Source: Myotis daubentonii (taxonomy: Eukaryota; Chordata; Mammalia; Chiroptera; Vespertilionidae). From it: DNA of 64,000 nucleotides. The stretch lies in NCBI RefSeq assembly GCF_963259705.1, contig NC_081842.1, positions 64,430,787-64,494,786 on the forward strand, given 5' to 3'. The number at the start of each line of letters is the position of its first letter. Position 1 is the stretch's first letter. Position numbers and translations under genes: made by a program. This document shows, in pieces, positions 1-11,295 of this stretch. The notes under the pieces were generated by a model. It was given only the letters and a program-made list of their open reading frames with translations. It did not search any database and was not told the DNA's origin.

Positions 1-369
1 TGACTCCCTTTGGTATTTGGTGGCTCTCTCCACCAAACGTTACATTGTAACATTCTCATGATAACGTATAGCATGTAGCAGATAGTAAATCGTCCTTATT
101 TATGATTCATTTATTGAGGATCCTTCCATATGTCCTTCCATATGTTTAAGTTTTCTCAAAGTGTATAATTTGAAAATATTAATTTTATTTCACCCAACCT
201 ACCTAGATAGATAACCTGAATGTCCCTGGCTTTATCCACAGACAGTTTGTCTCTGTCATAATGTAGTAGCTCAAAAGACCTTTATGCCTTGTGATAACTG
301 TCTTCCAGCATCCCACCTCTACTGATAACTAAGGTCTTTGAATGTCCAGCATAAGCGAGAATGTGTTGT

Positions 370-510
370 GAATTAGAGTCAGAAAACCTGAGCTTGAACC
401 ATTTGCATTTCTCCACCCAACACCTATATGATTTTGTTGCCAGTAGTGCAAGATATCACTTTTCTGAATGTGGTTTGTCATATTGATTAAATAATATGTT
501 GACATTTAAG
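370..510 (+). repeat. Possible MIR SINE fragment
   Basis: The order of motifs is MIR-like: a GAGTCAGA..CCTGAG..TTGAACC head, then a CTTTTCTGAA..TTTGTCAT tail corresponding to the 'cttctctgagcc..tcatctgtaaa' part of MIR. Strongly diverged, so the assignment is by eye only. Confidence 0.35.
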
Positions 511-2014
511 GACAATACAAGCTTAAAGTATCCATCAAATGTAAATTCTTATAACCGCTACTGCTAATGTTATTACCACACTTACTACTACTACACTTTA
601 AGTATGGGAGAGATAGCAGAGAGATGCACCCAGAAGTGGACAGGTGTCTGGGAAGGGCAGATTATTATGGAATATTGACAGGATCCTGGGGAGCCAAAAG
701 CAGGATGAGGGCAACGAGCAGCTTCTTGGAAGAGAGGAAGTAGAAGAGAGTGTAAGAAGCATTGAAAAGGAAACAGGCAAGGAGTCCAAACAAAACATTT
801 CCATGAGCTTGCTTCAGGTTTGTCTTACCTGGAAGAAATACATTGGCTTCAGTTGAGCTCTCAATGTCAACAGTAAAGTGGGTAGCAAATGTATGCTTCT
901 CATATTTCCCTCCCAGGGATGTCATTGTGATTCCTGAGTTAATGAGAAATCTGATATAACATCCTTGCTTAGTAGCATTCCAGAGTATTTTTGTTGTTCA
1001 ATGTTGTTTGCTTAGCATATAGTTAAAATCCACATGCCAGAAAAGGCAAGTTTCAGGAGACTGGAGGTGTAATAGCCATGCACAGATTAAGGAGAATGGG
1101 CTGATACTACAGTTATGTATGATAGATGTAAGACATAACCCTATTCCTGCTATATAGCAGCCCATTACAGTAGTTATACTATGATTTCTTATTTCATAAA
1201 GAGATACTCATAAGGAAAGAACATATTAAGAGAAAAAAAGAATATTACAGAGATGGACTGATGCTGAATAAATTACTTTTATGAAAAGCTTATTTACCAC
1301 TGGCTAAAAGAACAGATTTTTCCCCCCAAATTCCCAAACTATGGGTTGTTTCCAGCAGCTGACTCTCCAAGATGTATTTTGGATATGACATGGCATTCTT
1401 GCCCTTGTAAAACTGGGGATGGAAAAAACCAGAGGCAACTAGCTTTGACCCTCACCTCTTGCCCCTTCCATCTGCATCTTATCTTCTGTCCTAGTTACAT
1501 CAAACCAAATTATTACTATTTCAATTTGGCCCTGCCCAATACGAGCCCAGTCAATGGTCTAAGCACAGAAATCTATCAAAATTATCTTCACTTTTAGTAA
1601 AGAGTGAAGACATTTTTAAAAGAGCATCTTGATTTTCTTATAGAAGATAAGCAAAGCAAGGGCATACACATAATCACTTAAATAGCATCCCTTTTCATAA
1701 CAACAGTGACCCTTCCTATTGGCAGTGTCAGGAGGTTAATTAGGAAGTCTGTTAATGTGAAAAGGATGTTTTTATTTCAGACACTTCGCTTAACATAAGC
1801 ATAGCTAACATTTATTGATTAGTACTGAAAGATGACTTGCACAATGTGGAGATTACCCAGTAGCCACAGGAATTCAGTTAAATTCTGGAGAGAAATATAG
1901 TTGTGAGACTCTCAATGAAATCATCTTCCTTTCAAAAGACATAACTAGTGTCTTTCAATTTAACAGAACTTCTGTTCAACATGGAGATATAGGCCCTTGG
2001 ATTGCATACATGCT

Positions 2015-2185
2015 AAAGATAATAATAATAGCATTTTGTTATTTGTGTAGCACCTTTTATTTTACAAAATGGCTTCTTAGTCAAATTTATTTCTCCCAAG
2101 TGTCTCCTAAGGTAGGGTTATTATACATGTTTTTCAGATGGTGGTTTAATGTACTCATTAACTGCCATGTGACTCTGGCCATCAT
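2015..2185 (-). repeat. Possible MIR-class repeat, reverse orientation
   Basis: Starts with an ATAATAATAGCA block and continues through a decayed version of the 'tgtgccaggcac..attatcc..ttttacagatg' series seen on the complementary strand of MIR-class repeats (for example TTATTATACATGTTTTTCAGATG). Old and diverged. Confidence 0.3.
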
Positions 2186-2497
2186 CGAGATAAAGTATGG
2201 CTCTTCTATATTTATCAGTTAGGATGCTGTCATTCTAGCCATCCTGTCATTCTTCCTCATCTAATTACAAAATAGGTAATTGTTATGAACACTAAGGAAA
2301 TGGACTGACTCACCAACTAATAAATGCGTTTCTTGGCGAACGGTAAGATGTCAGCTCATGTGAAGCTTGAAAAATAGATTATAAGTTTCCAAAGCTGTAT
2401 AAACTGCTCTTCCCTGACTCTCTTTTACTCCACTTCTGTGCATCTTCAATGTCCTTCTTTTTTCCCTCTTTGAACCTCCTCAAAAATTTCCCCCACA

Positions 2498-2710
2498 GCC
2501 CTAACTGGTTTGGCTCAGTGAATAGAGCGTCGGCCTGCAGACTGAGGGGTCCCAGGTTCAATTCCGGTCAAGGGCATGTACCTTGGTTGCGGGCACATCT
2601 CCAGTAGGGCCTGTGCAGGAGGCAGCTGATCTATGTTTCTCTCTCATTGATGTTTATAACTCTCTATTCCTCTCCCTTCCTCTCTGTAAAAATTCAATAA
2701 AATATTTTTT
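2498..2710 (+). mobile_element. Ves SINE (tRNA-derived, bat-specific)
   Basis: The tRNA-like head has an A-box region (TTTGGCTCAGTGAATAGAGC) and a B box (GGTTCAATTCC), followed by the Ves body (GCAGGAGGCAGCTGATC, TTTCTCTCTC) and an A-rich AATAAAATATTT tail. It is flanked by near-identical direct repeats of about 15 bp, AAAAATTTCCCCCACA at 2482-2497 and AAAAATTCCCCCACA at 2711-2725, as expected for L1-driven target-primed insertion. It is a SINE and not a functional tRNA gene. Confidence 0.93.
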
Positions 2711-2725
2711 AAAAATTCCCCCACA

Positions 2726-4895
2726 AAGCCTATTCAGTCTATCTTCCGGAACCTCTTTTCCTCCCTTGTCTCAGGGATCCTATAAATCTAAGGCCTGTAT
2801 GGTTTTAGAGCTTCTGGCTGCAGGGTTTTCTTTCATATTTATTCCAACATCTGCATTTTTCCCCTCCCCTTTCCTCCCTTCCCTTCCCCTTCCCTTCCTT
2901 TCCCTTTTCCAGTCATTATCATTTGTGTGTTCAATGTCTTCCAATTTCTTGACCATGGAATCATTTCTTTAAGTATTAGATGAGTATTTTGTTAGGAAAG
3001 TAAAAATCACGCCTCCCTGTGGGAAAGAGAGGAGCTGCAAGACACAGACAGTCACCTAGAAAATGCTGCCAGTTAACCCCCTCCTGTAAGTGCTCACATT
3101 CTCAAAAGATGTTTATTTCCAAATCTATACAAGTTTGGTTAGAAACCCCAGTCCCTAAACATCATCCAACAGCATAGCATTTTAAAACTTCCTGGCCCAC
3201 ACCATGGCAATGGGTGCCAATCCTGGGTCTCATTTTCAGTCGACTGAATCCTGACCCACAGCCAAGCTACTGTAGGAAAGGAGAACAATACGGCACAAAT
3301 AAATTGAAACGTCCAGTGACTGTGTCCTTGAAAATGCCCCTGTTTTTCCAATTCAGTGCATGAAAAAAGCAGAGGACTAGGGCTTCGGAAACTGGTCTAG
3401 GTCCCTCCAGGTCACCCATTGGTCATGTGACCCTGAGATGCTTCACTTCTCAGAGCCTCTATATCTTTAGCTCTAGAGTGAAAAAAAAAAATCTGTTATG
3501 CTTTTCTCACCCAGTTGTTATGGCAGAGAACTGATATGATTTAGCTAAAATATGAGAATGTTAAAAAGTTGCCTCATGGTGATTGAATACTATTCTGTCT
3601 TTTTATTCTTTTGTCTTCCATGGTATGTGTTTCTGGTCACATTCCACATTCTCTTTTGTGTTAAGTAACAACAACAAAATAGATTTACAAGGATTATCAG
3701 TAATTGAAGCCACCTGTGTTAAGATTTTTAAAATATAAAGATTCCTTTATAAATTCCTGTATTGCAGGCTCCATATTTGGCCAAAATTCAGATTTCTGAA
3801 TTATTGTTTTTCTAACCAGGATGGGTCATAAATAATGGTAAATGTTTGCAATGTATTCCTGACATTTACCAGAACAGATGATATTGGATAAAAAGAATAA
3901 ATGCAGCTACTCTATCATAGATTATGCAAAACTCATTCACAGCAGAGTTCAATAATCATTAACCAGTGGAATTTGGGGAAACGAGTCTCTAGAAATGCTT
4001 ACCATTTAGATGAAATTTTCATGTACTATATATAAAAAATTTCCAAAATTCAATGCAGATAATATATACTCAGAAGTCAGCAATATACAAGTAGTAATAG
4101 TATTATTGAATGTAGTTATATTTCTTCAATAATTACAAGCAATAAAATACAATAACCAAAAATATATTTTCTCTAGATATGCACATAATTCTTTTACTAA
4201 TATGAAAAAGAATGTTATTTCTAAATGTTGAGCCTAGCACAAGCAGAAATCAGCACATGACACAAACACAATTACCAATGGGCTTCCTGCTCTTCCACAC
4301 CTGGTTTTAGTCAGAGAACAGAGTTAAGCTAAAGAGGAGATATTGATAGAGGGAAAGAAGTATATTATGGGCAGCAAAGAAAGCTGGCATCAGGGTGTCA
4401 TCATTTTGGAAACACTGGGCTGGAATCAGGCCTTTTTGTGAGAAAGAAACCATCCTGCTTTAGACAGTGCTCATGTGTGGTTCTTTCTCATCTGGAAGGC
4501 AGACACCTTGTGACCCCTAATTTATGAAGGGGTGCCATGTATGTGTTTAAGGACAACACAGGAGACTCTCCCACTTGCTTAGGGTTTTCTCTGTACTTCC
4601 ATTTCATAGGGACACATAAAATGTAATATAACTGTGAAATACAGGACACAATAATGGTGAGTGCATTCCTATGACAAATTTTGTTCAAGTAGCAAGGGCC
4701 AGCAAAAAGAATCTTAATTAAAACTCTCCTACAATAAAAGCAAAAACCAGGTACAAAGACTTGCTGACAGTTTCAGAATGAAGGTTTATACATTCTCTGA
4801 AGCACAGGCTGAATTGGGGTTTCTTTAGCTGTCCCTGGATGGTGAATGAAAGTGAGAAGAGCTGCCCATCTTGTTTTAGGCAGATGAATTAATAC
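2726..4895. other. Noncoding DNA, mostly unassigned
   Basis: Contains a CT-rich tract at about 2858-2912 and an old MIR at about 3370-3555 (listed separately). From 3560 to 4895 nothing recognisable was seen on either strand apart from AT-rich sequence. Confidence 0.6.
3370..3555 (+). repeat. MIR SINE
   Basis: MIR signature blocks appear in order: TCATGTGACCCTGAG, then CTTCACTTCTCAGAGCCTC, then a run replacing 'tcatctgtaaaatggg', then GTTATGGCAGAGAACTGATATGATTTA in place of the 'ttgtgaggattaaatgagat' block. Diverged, but the order and spacing are convincing. Confidence 0.55.
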
Positions 4896-4909
4896 AAAAG
4901 TATTAACAG

Positions 4910-5063
4910 GTGTAGCTGGCATGGCTCACTGGTTAGAACATTGGCCTGCACAGCTCAGGGTCATGGGGTTCAATCCTTGGTCAAGGGCACATTAATTGGG
5001 TTGCAGATTCTATCCTTGGTGCCCATAGGGTCTCAAGCCAGAGGCAACCAATCAATGTTTCTC

Positions 5064-5127
<64 letters not shown>

Positions 5128-5245
5128 TCTCTTTCTCTCTCTCCCCCCTCTTCTTCCCTTCCGCCTACCACCTTCTTCCCTTCCATTCTCTAAAACACAA
5201 TAGAAAAAAACATCCTTGGGTGAGGATTAACAAAACAACAACAGT
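4910..5245 (+). mobile_element. Older tRNA-derived bat SINE with an internal CT microsatellite
   Basis: A diverged Ves-like head (GCTGGCATGGCTCACTGGTTAGAAC, B box GGTTCAATCC), the body AAGGGCACATTAATTGGGTTGCAG, and a tail region ATCCTTGGGTGAGGATTAA that recurs in other old SINEs of this window (about 29600, 49480). The usual TTTCTCTCTC segment has expanded into a CT tract. Possible diverged flanking repeats are GCAGATGAATTAATA upstream and GCAAATGGATTAATA downstream. Confidence 0.8.
5068..5160. repeat. (CT)n microsatellite inside a SINE
   Basis: About 90 bp of almost pure pyrimidine, mainly CT dinucleotides, expanded from the TTTCTCTCTC segment of the surrounding SINE. It produces a serine/leucine-rich open frame with no coding meaning. 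Confidence 0.95.
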
Positions 5246-5289
5246 AGCAAATGGATTAATAAAGCATTCAATTTGGCAGATATATATAT

Positions 5290-5329
5290 TCTAATTCAAT
5301 AAAGATTACTCTAATTCAGTAAAGATTAC
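5290..5329. repeat. 20-bp tandem duplication
   Basis: CTAATTCAATAAAGATTACT is followed directly by the same 20 bp with one change (CTAATTCAGTAAAGATTACT). A local duplication with no evident function. Confidence 0.9.
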
Positions 5330-5494
5330 TTATCAAAATCTATTCAACTAAAATCAGTTGAGCAACAGCCATGTGCTAGGCTTTGTGTTAGATGTTAAGT
5401 TAACTGGATGCACATCAAACATGGACATTGTCATTCGAGAGCTAATTTTGATATTTGTCCAACAACAACAACAATAAAAACAACAAACGAACAA

Positions 5495-5746
5495 ACTGGT
5501 ATAGTCACTATGGAAAACAGTATGGAGGTTCCTCAAAAAAATAAGACTAGAGTTACCATATGACCCAGCAACCCGTCTTCTGGTTGTCTACCCCAAAATT
5601 TTGAAAACAATTAGTCATAAAGATATGGGCATGCTTTTGTTCAGTATGTAGTATTATTCATGGTGACCAAGACATGGAAGCTGCTGAAATATCCCTAGAT
5701 AAATGATTGGATAAAGAACATATGGCACATATATACAATGAAATGC
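5495..5746 (+). mobile_element. L1 LINE 3' portion, left half (split by an LTR)
   Basis: Recognisable L1 3'-end sequence (ACTATGGAAAACAGTATGGAGG, ACCATATGACCCAGCAACCC, GTGACCAAGACATGGAAGC) running on the plus strand. It stops at 5746 where a solo LTR is inserted and resumes at 6505. Removing the LTR and one copy of the 6-bp duplication restores a continuous L1 match (ATGAAATGCTACTCAGCCATAA). Heavily 5'-truncated, with no functional ORF2. Confidence 0.85.
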
Positions 5747-6498
5747 TGCCGGGAGCCGGTCCATCCTTGCTGTTTCAAGGGACCTGGCATATATGGCATA
5801 TGGTTCTTAATATGTTTGCTCACCTTCTTGGTGCTGTGTTTTAACCAAGGTCACCTCTCCGAGAAAGGTTGAATCCCCAGGTAGGGATTTTCCCCTGAAG
5901 TTAGGGAGGGAATAAAACCCCTCAACTAAGTGCCAGGCGGGTAATTAATCACTTTAACTATGAACAATCATGCTTAAGCTACATAATCTTTACTCCCTGG
6001 AATGGAGATAAGAAACGCCCTAACCTTTGGAATAGAGATTGATAGGATTGGAATCAACTGGTATAAATACAGATGCAACAAGACAGCAAGACACAGAACT
6101 TAGGAGACAGAACTTAGAAGAGAGCCAAGAAGACAGAACCTACACAGAACCTACAGACAGAAGAACTTCGCTGGAGAGAACATGGCAAAAGATCCTGGAC
6201 TGAACCTGACTACAGAAATTGGCAAGAGAACCTGACTAGAACCTGGTGACTGAACCTGGCTGGAGAACCTGGACAGAACCTGGCTGAAGAACCTAGCAAG
6301 GGAACATGGCTACAGAACCTCGCTGGAGATCCGAAGCAGAACCTCTCTGGAGATCCAGACCAGAACTTGGCTGGAGATCCTGCCTGGAGATCCTGGCTAG
6401 GCTGCTGATCAACTGAACACTGTCCATGTCCTTCCTTCTTCGCCGACTCCGTCCACGCCTTTGGGGACCCCTGGACCTGCTGGGGTTGGACCCCGGCA
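5747..6498 (+). mobile_element. Solo LTR of a class II (beta-type) endogenous retrovirus
   Basis: 752 bp bounded by TG..CA with inverted tips (TGCCGGGAGCCGG..GACCCCGGCA) and flanked by a perfect 6-bp direct repeat AAATGC (5741-5746 and 6499-6504). Six base pairs is the duplication size usual for class II retroviruses. A TATA box (TATAAAT) lies at 6062-6068. The 3' half is built of diverged repeats around AGAACCTGGCTGGAGA. No gag, pol or env sequence is attached, so this is the product of LTR-LTR recombination. The orientation is inferred from the TATA box. A second copy lies at 20669. Confidence 0.85.
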
Positions 6499-6504
6499 AA
6501 ATGC

Positions 6505-6904
6505 TACTCAGCCATAAGAAAAGATAAAATACTGTCATTTGTGACAACATGGGTGGATCTTGAGACTATCATGCTAAGCAAAATAAGTCATACAGAAAAA
6601 GTCAAGAGCTATATAATTTAAGTCATCTGTGGGATATAAAACTGAAAGCAACAAGTGAACAAACAATATAAACAAACGAAAACTCATAGGCACAGGCAAC
6701 AGTATGGTGGTTATTAGAAGGAAAGGGAGGTGTGGGGGAAGGGAAGTACTTAGGGGTAAAGAGGGTCAAGTATATGGTGACAGAATATTTGACTTTGGGT
6801 GGGAGGCATACAATGCAATATGCAGATGATATATCAAAGAATTGTACACTTGAAACATATATAATTTTATTAACCAATGTCACCTCAATAAAATTAATTT
6901 AAAA
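6505..6904 (+). mobile_element. L1 LINE 3' end, right half
   Basis: Continues the L1 of 5495-5746: TACTCAGCCATAAGAAAAGA, ATGGGTGGATCTTGAGACTAT, ATAAGTCATACAGAAAAAG, then a 3' UTR ending ATTGTACACTTGAAACATAT and an A-rich tail (AATAAAATTAATTTAAAAA). The element predates the LTR insertion that splits it. Confidence 0.85.
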
Positions 6905-8261
6905 AGGAATCTTCTTTACTTTATTCATGGCCATAATTACGTCATAATAGAAGCAACTCTTAGTTACCTCAAACCCAGGTACAGTTAAATCAGTAATTTA
7001 GAAGTGACAAGAAACATATGCATGTTCATGTCTCCCCAGAGACACTTTTCTTCATCGCTCCCTCTGCCTTATACATCCCTCCATTCCTCTTGTTTATTTC
7101 CCCAGCTGAATTCATGTTCCTGTTTAATTGCTTTGCAGATGACTATGATATCATGAATTGAGGATAATAACTTCAGGTGGAGAATAAGCAGTAAGAAAAT
7201 CGGCTAATAGTTTCATTTAAATGTCCTCAGTAGTAAAGAGCAGGAAGAGGAACCCTAGACAATATATAATCTAGGAGCTGAATTATTTTCAAATGGGATA
7301 ATTTTCAGAACTCCACAGAGTGACAATAGCTCTTAAATCACATGAAAGGAAAAGCTTATTTCAGTGTATGTATGACTTTTTTGCTCCCAAAAGCTAGAAT
7401 TGCTCTGGTAATCAGTACGCAGAAGGGTTGTCCTGCTGGGACTAAATTATAAATAAGAGAAACGTTCAGTGCCCTCAAAGGATTTTACCTGTGGTAATAG
7501 GGCTTTCCATCTTTAATACACTACACTTTTATTATAGGATTATTGCTTTCAGCCCCTCTTCTAAATGTGTGGTTTTGTCAGCACAATATCTCATGGAGAT
7601 AAATAACATTAAATAGGGTTACAGTGATTATTAAACATTGCAGCGATTTCTTATACATTGCAGTACCAATGTCAGATATTTGTCCAGAAGATAGGGGAAG
7701 TATCTTATATTAAGCAACAAACATGATTTTTTTTGGTATGATGAACATGAGAATAGTCTGAGTCCATAAATGACTTTAAATAGTTGGTCTATTTATCCTG
7801 GGACATTTAGAAACCCTATACCAGGTGACTATTACAGCTCTGACATAAGTAGACATGAACAAGTACATATGATTACATTCTTTTTACAAGTATATAAAAA
7901 TTGGCACAATGAGAACAAGTGGATTACTATATTCAAAACAAATGTTGACCAAGTATCCGGACAAAATGACCCTGGGATGTCTTGTATCTAGAGTGATACT
8001 GCATACTTACAAAGTTCAGTATATTATCTGAATCAATGAGTATTGGCTAATAATAGGCTACAGAAATATTAACAACACCAAATTTCCTACTGGAGTATCA
8101 TCATTCAACTTTGTTTACAGATCAAATATTGTTTGATCTCTCCCTTATCAGAGGCCATGTTCTCTTGCATGCCCTTTGGTGATCAGTCAAGTGTACAGGC
8201 ATGAATAATAAAGCAGGCTAAGTGCACAAAACTGCAAGCCCTACCGTCACAACTGCCTTTT
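6905..8261. other. Unassigned noncoding DNA
   Basis: No gene or repeat recognised. AT-rich with only short chance open frames. Confidence 0.55.
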
Positions 8262-8440
8262 CTTTTTTCTTCTTTTTTAAATCTTTATGATTTTCTCCAT
8301 TGACCTCTTCTAGTCCACCCCTGGTCCCCACCCTAAGCCTTCATCACCCTATTGTCAGTGTCCATGGGTTATACATATATGCATACAAGTTATCTGGTTG
8401 ATCTCTGCATTTCCTTTCAATCCATCTAGCTCTATGTCGT
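8262..8440 (-). mobile_element. L1 LINE 3' UTR fragment
   Basis: The reverse complement matches the 3' UTR pattern of the L1 at about 45810-45990: a poly-T start, CTCCATTGACCTCTTCTAG, and GTGTCCATGGGTTATACATA followed by TGCATACAAGTTATC. Only the last roughly 180 bp are recognisable. Sequence from 8441 to about 8700 (GTGGGTGGACAGCATCTGCC onward) is not assigned. Confidence 0.7.
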
Positions 8441-10958
8441 CTGTCCCATGTGTGCTACCTTGTGGGTGGACAGCATCTGCCGCAACCATGACTGTGAACA
8501 GATGGAGAACACGAGGGCACTGAAGTCCTGTTCATTTCAAAGTCCTTCCTTGGTGACCATGGTGATTTGCCCATTCAATTACAAACAGTGTTCTTGGCTG
8601 TCTCTCTCAGCAGGTTGTCTAGGTTGTTCTCAGTAAAAATTGCTCCATAGGGGCCAGCTCCATGTGTTTGGACTCATATTCTGTTCCTCATGAAATTTCT
8701 TTTTGGAGTTCAGTCTTTAAGCCTTATATTGGGCCACGAAGACTATCTCTTAATAAAACTTTGTATAGGCGTTGCCCATGACACTTTTTAACTCTTTATT
8801 AAACTACATTTACTTTCATCCTAACTCATAATCCTTAAATTCTTTGTTGACTAACAATGCATAAAGTAACTTTTTTTTTTAATTTCAAGTATAAATCTTT
8901 TTGAGGACTTTAAAAGGTGTATCCAACCATAACAAAAGAGAAAAAGGTGAATGCATGTACTTTCTTTCTAATCCAAGTATTTACTAGTTATAAATAATGT
9001 GCTCTTCACACCACCTTCTCTCAAGATTATGTCCCAAACTATAGAGCAGTTAGTACATATAAAAAGAAATATTTCCCTGGAGATATCCACCTTTTATACT
9101 TCTAAGTAAAAGCTTCTTGAAGACATCGAATCAATTATCTCTAATATTAAAACTCAGCGCCTTCTACATCTGATTGCCTTTAAAATATATAGTCTTCGGA
9201 GTGTCTTTTATCTCTTTATGCATGCACTTGTATATAGTTCAAGTACTTAAAGTTTACATAATTTCAACTTTGTGCCTTTTCTCAGTTTAGTTTTATTCAG
9301 TTGTGTTGAATGATCCTGCCATTTATTATAGCTTTCTCCTGTTTGTTCCTTACCGGAATAACATTAATTGGCATATAGATTCCAGATTGTAAGAATGAAG
9401 GTAGGGGTAAAAGATGTAAATATAAGGGAAGAGAGGAGGAAGAGTTGACTTGCTCATTATTGCTAGTTTTGTTTTAAATCTCTTAAGATTCAGACTTTGA
9501 CATTTTATCCACAATCTCTTTTAGAAGTCTGGAAAAAACTATTTGTTTAACCTTGATGATATTTCTGCATAGTCTAAAAGTTTGCTTTTTTTTTAAATGA
9601 GGTTTTTTGAAAAAAATAGAAAATGCTATGACATCCTGTATGATTTTTTTATATTGTTCTGCTTAATAAATAAATAACATTTATTTAACTTATAGACTCC
9701 CACCATTCACCTACAGATACACATTGGATTTTTCCAACCACAAAAAATAAGGTGTGTCAACATAGTTTCTTCAGGCTTGGATGGTACTACTTGATTCTAT
9801 TCCTTATAAATTATGGAAATAGACCTTATATGATCATGTTGGTAGCTGATGAATTAACTGAATTTTGCACATTTAATTTGTTAATACTGAGAAAAAAATA
9901 TTGCAACATGCAAATAAATTTCATCTTTCTCTGCAAAAAGCTTTTGATTGTAAAATGATTAAAATAAATAAACAAAAAACCAACAAGCAAAAAAACAAAA
10001 ACTTTACCATTTTTTGTTTCACTGCTTCTTCAGTTTTTAACTTCATAGAAGCTATGGTTTTAAGTAGCTTGACAGACGAGGAAAGCTATTAGTTCAGTAT
10101 CTAGTAAATACTCAGTAAATGTGTTTTAAATTATTTACTAAAATTAAAGCACATAGATTGAGAATGTTTATTGCATGTATATCAATATTTTAAGCATAAA
10201 AAGCATATTAATTTTCAGTTCTTATCGGTTCCTGATTTTTTTTTTCTATTAGCTAAATTCTAGTAATAGGAGCCCCAAGATAATAATGGGGAAAAAAAAA
10301 ACCACACACACAGAAATTACACAATGCTAACATATTCTTATACAAACTACCTTTCTCCCAAATTCTAACACATGGACTAAGCATGGAACCTCTTGAAAAG
10401 GAAGTTTAAAGAGATAAAATGCAAATTTAGAAAATAGTATACTAAATGTGAGACAGACCAGTCTGGGAGACTCTTCTGATGTGATTCATAGTGAAGAGGT
10501 GAAGTTTAGTGAGAAACAAAGAAAGTAGATAGAAAAAATAAAACAAACAAACAAACAAACAACAACAACAAAAAACACCAAACAAATAGGAGCCAGAGGA
10601 GAATCTTAAACTTGGAAGGAATATTAGTGGTCATCTGGGGCTTCTCTTCTAGCCCATGATCAAAAACATTTACAAACCCTGATAGGTTGTCATGTAGACT
10701 CTTCTGGAGAGAGACTGAAACAGAAAGAATGCATTGCACGTATATATAATGCAAAAGAAGAAGGTCATAACTCCACATTCTGAAATAGATTTCTACAAGA
10801 GAGCCATAATTCATTTCTATCTGAGACTGAAATGGAAAACCCAAAAGTACTTTTGGAGTTAATATTTTCTATTTTATAGACAAGAGTGCCCAGTATCTGT
10901 CCTCAAATACATTTTAGATGAATATTCTACTTCTTTCACTTTCCTTTTTATATTAAGA
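8441..10958. other. Unassigned AT-rich DNA
   Basis: No gene recognised. Contains an A-rich stretch at 9960-10005 and an (AAAC)n-like tract at about 10540-10578. None of the short open frames shows a known domain. Confidence 0.55.
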
Positions 10959-11295
10959 CTAGAGGCCCAGTGCATGAATTTGTGCATGGGTGGGGTCCCT
11001 TGGCCTGGCTGGTGATTGGGACTAATCAGGGCTGATTGAGACTGGCCAGCTGCGGGGAAGGACTGCGGGAGGTTGAATGGCCAGGGGGAGGGACTGCTGG
11101 AGGTCGGCTGGCTGCCCCGATCAGGGCTGATCAGAGCCAGCCAGCTGGGGGGAAGGACTGCAGGAGGTAGGCCAGCACACTGACCACCAAGGGGCAGATC
11201 CTGTGTTGAGTGTCTGCCCCTGGTGGTCAGTGCACTGTTGACTGGTGGTTCAGTTGACCAGTTGTAATGGTCGCTTAGGCTTTTATATATATAGA
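10959..11295 (-). mobile_element. HeliBat-type nonautonomous Helitron
   Basis: On the minus strand it starts TCTATATATATAAAAG and ends GGGCCTCTAG, inserted between A and T without target duplication, the Helitron pattern. The 3' subterminal hairpin is decayed (GTGCATGAATTTGTGCAT on the plus strand). The internal inverted pair around GACCACCAAGGGGCAGA..TCTGCCCCTGGTGGTC is typical of HeliBat elements. It has no Rep/helicase coding capacity. Diverged relative to the copy at 19557. Confidence 0.88.

Larger units (their letters stand above)
1..2497. other. Low-copy noncoding DNA with faint old repeats
   Basis: No coding exon, RNA gene or young mobile element is visible. Open frames here are short and lack splice or codon context. 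Two stretches resemble decayed MIR-class repeats and are listed separately (about 370-510 and 2015-2185). The rest is AT-rich unassigned sequence. Confidence 0.6.

Noticed and set aside
4941..5294. 117-codon Ser/Leu-rich frame
   Set aside because: Runs through a SINE with a CT microsatellite.
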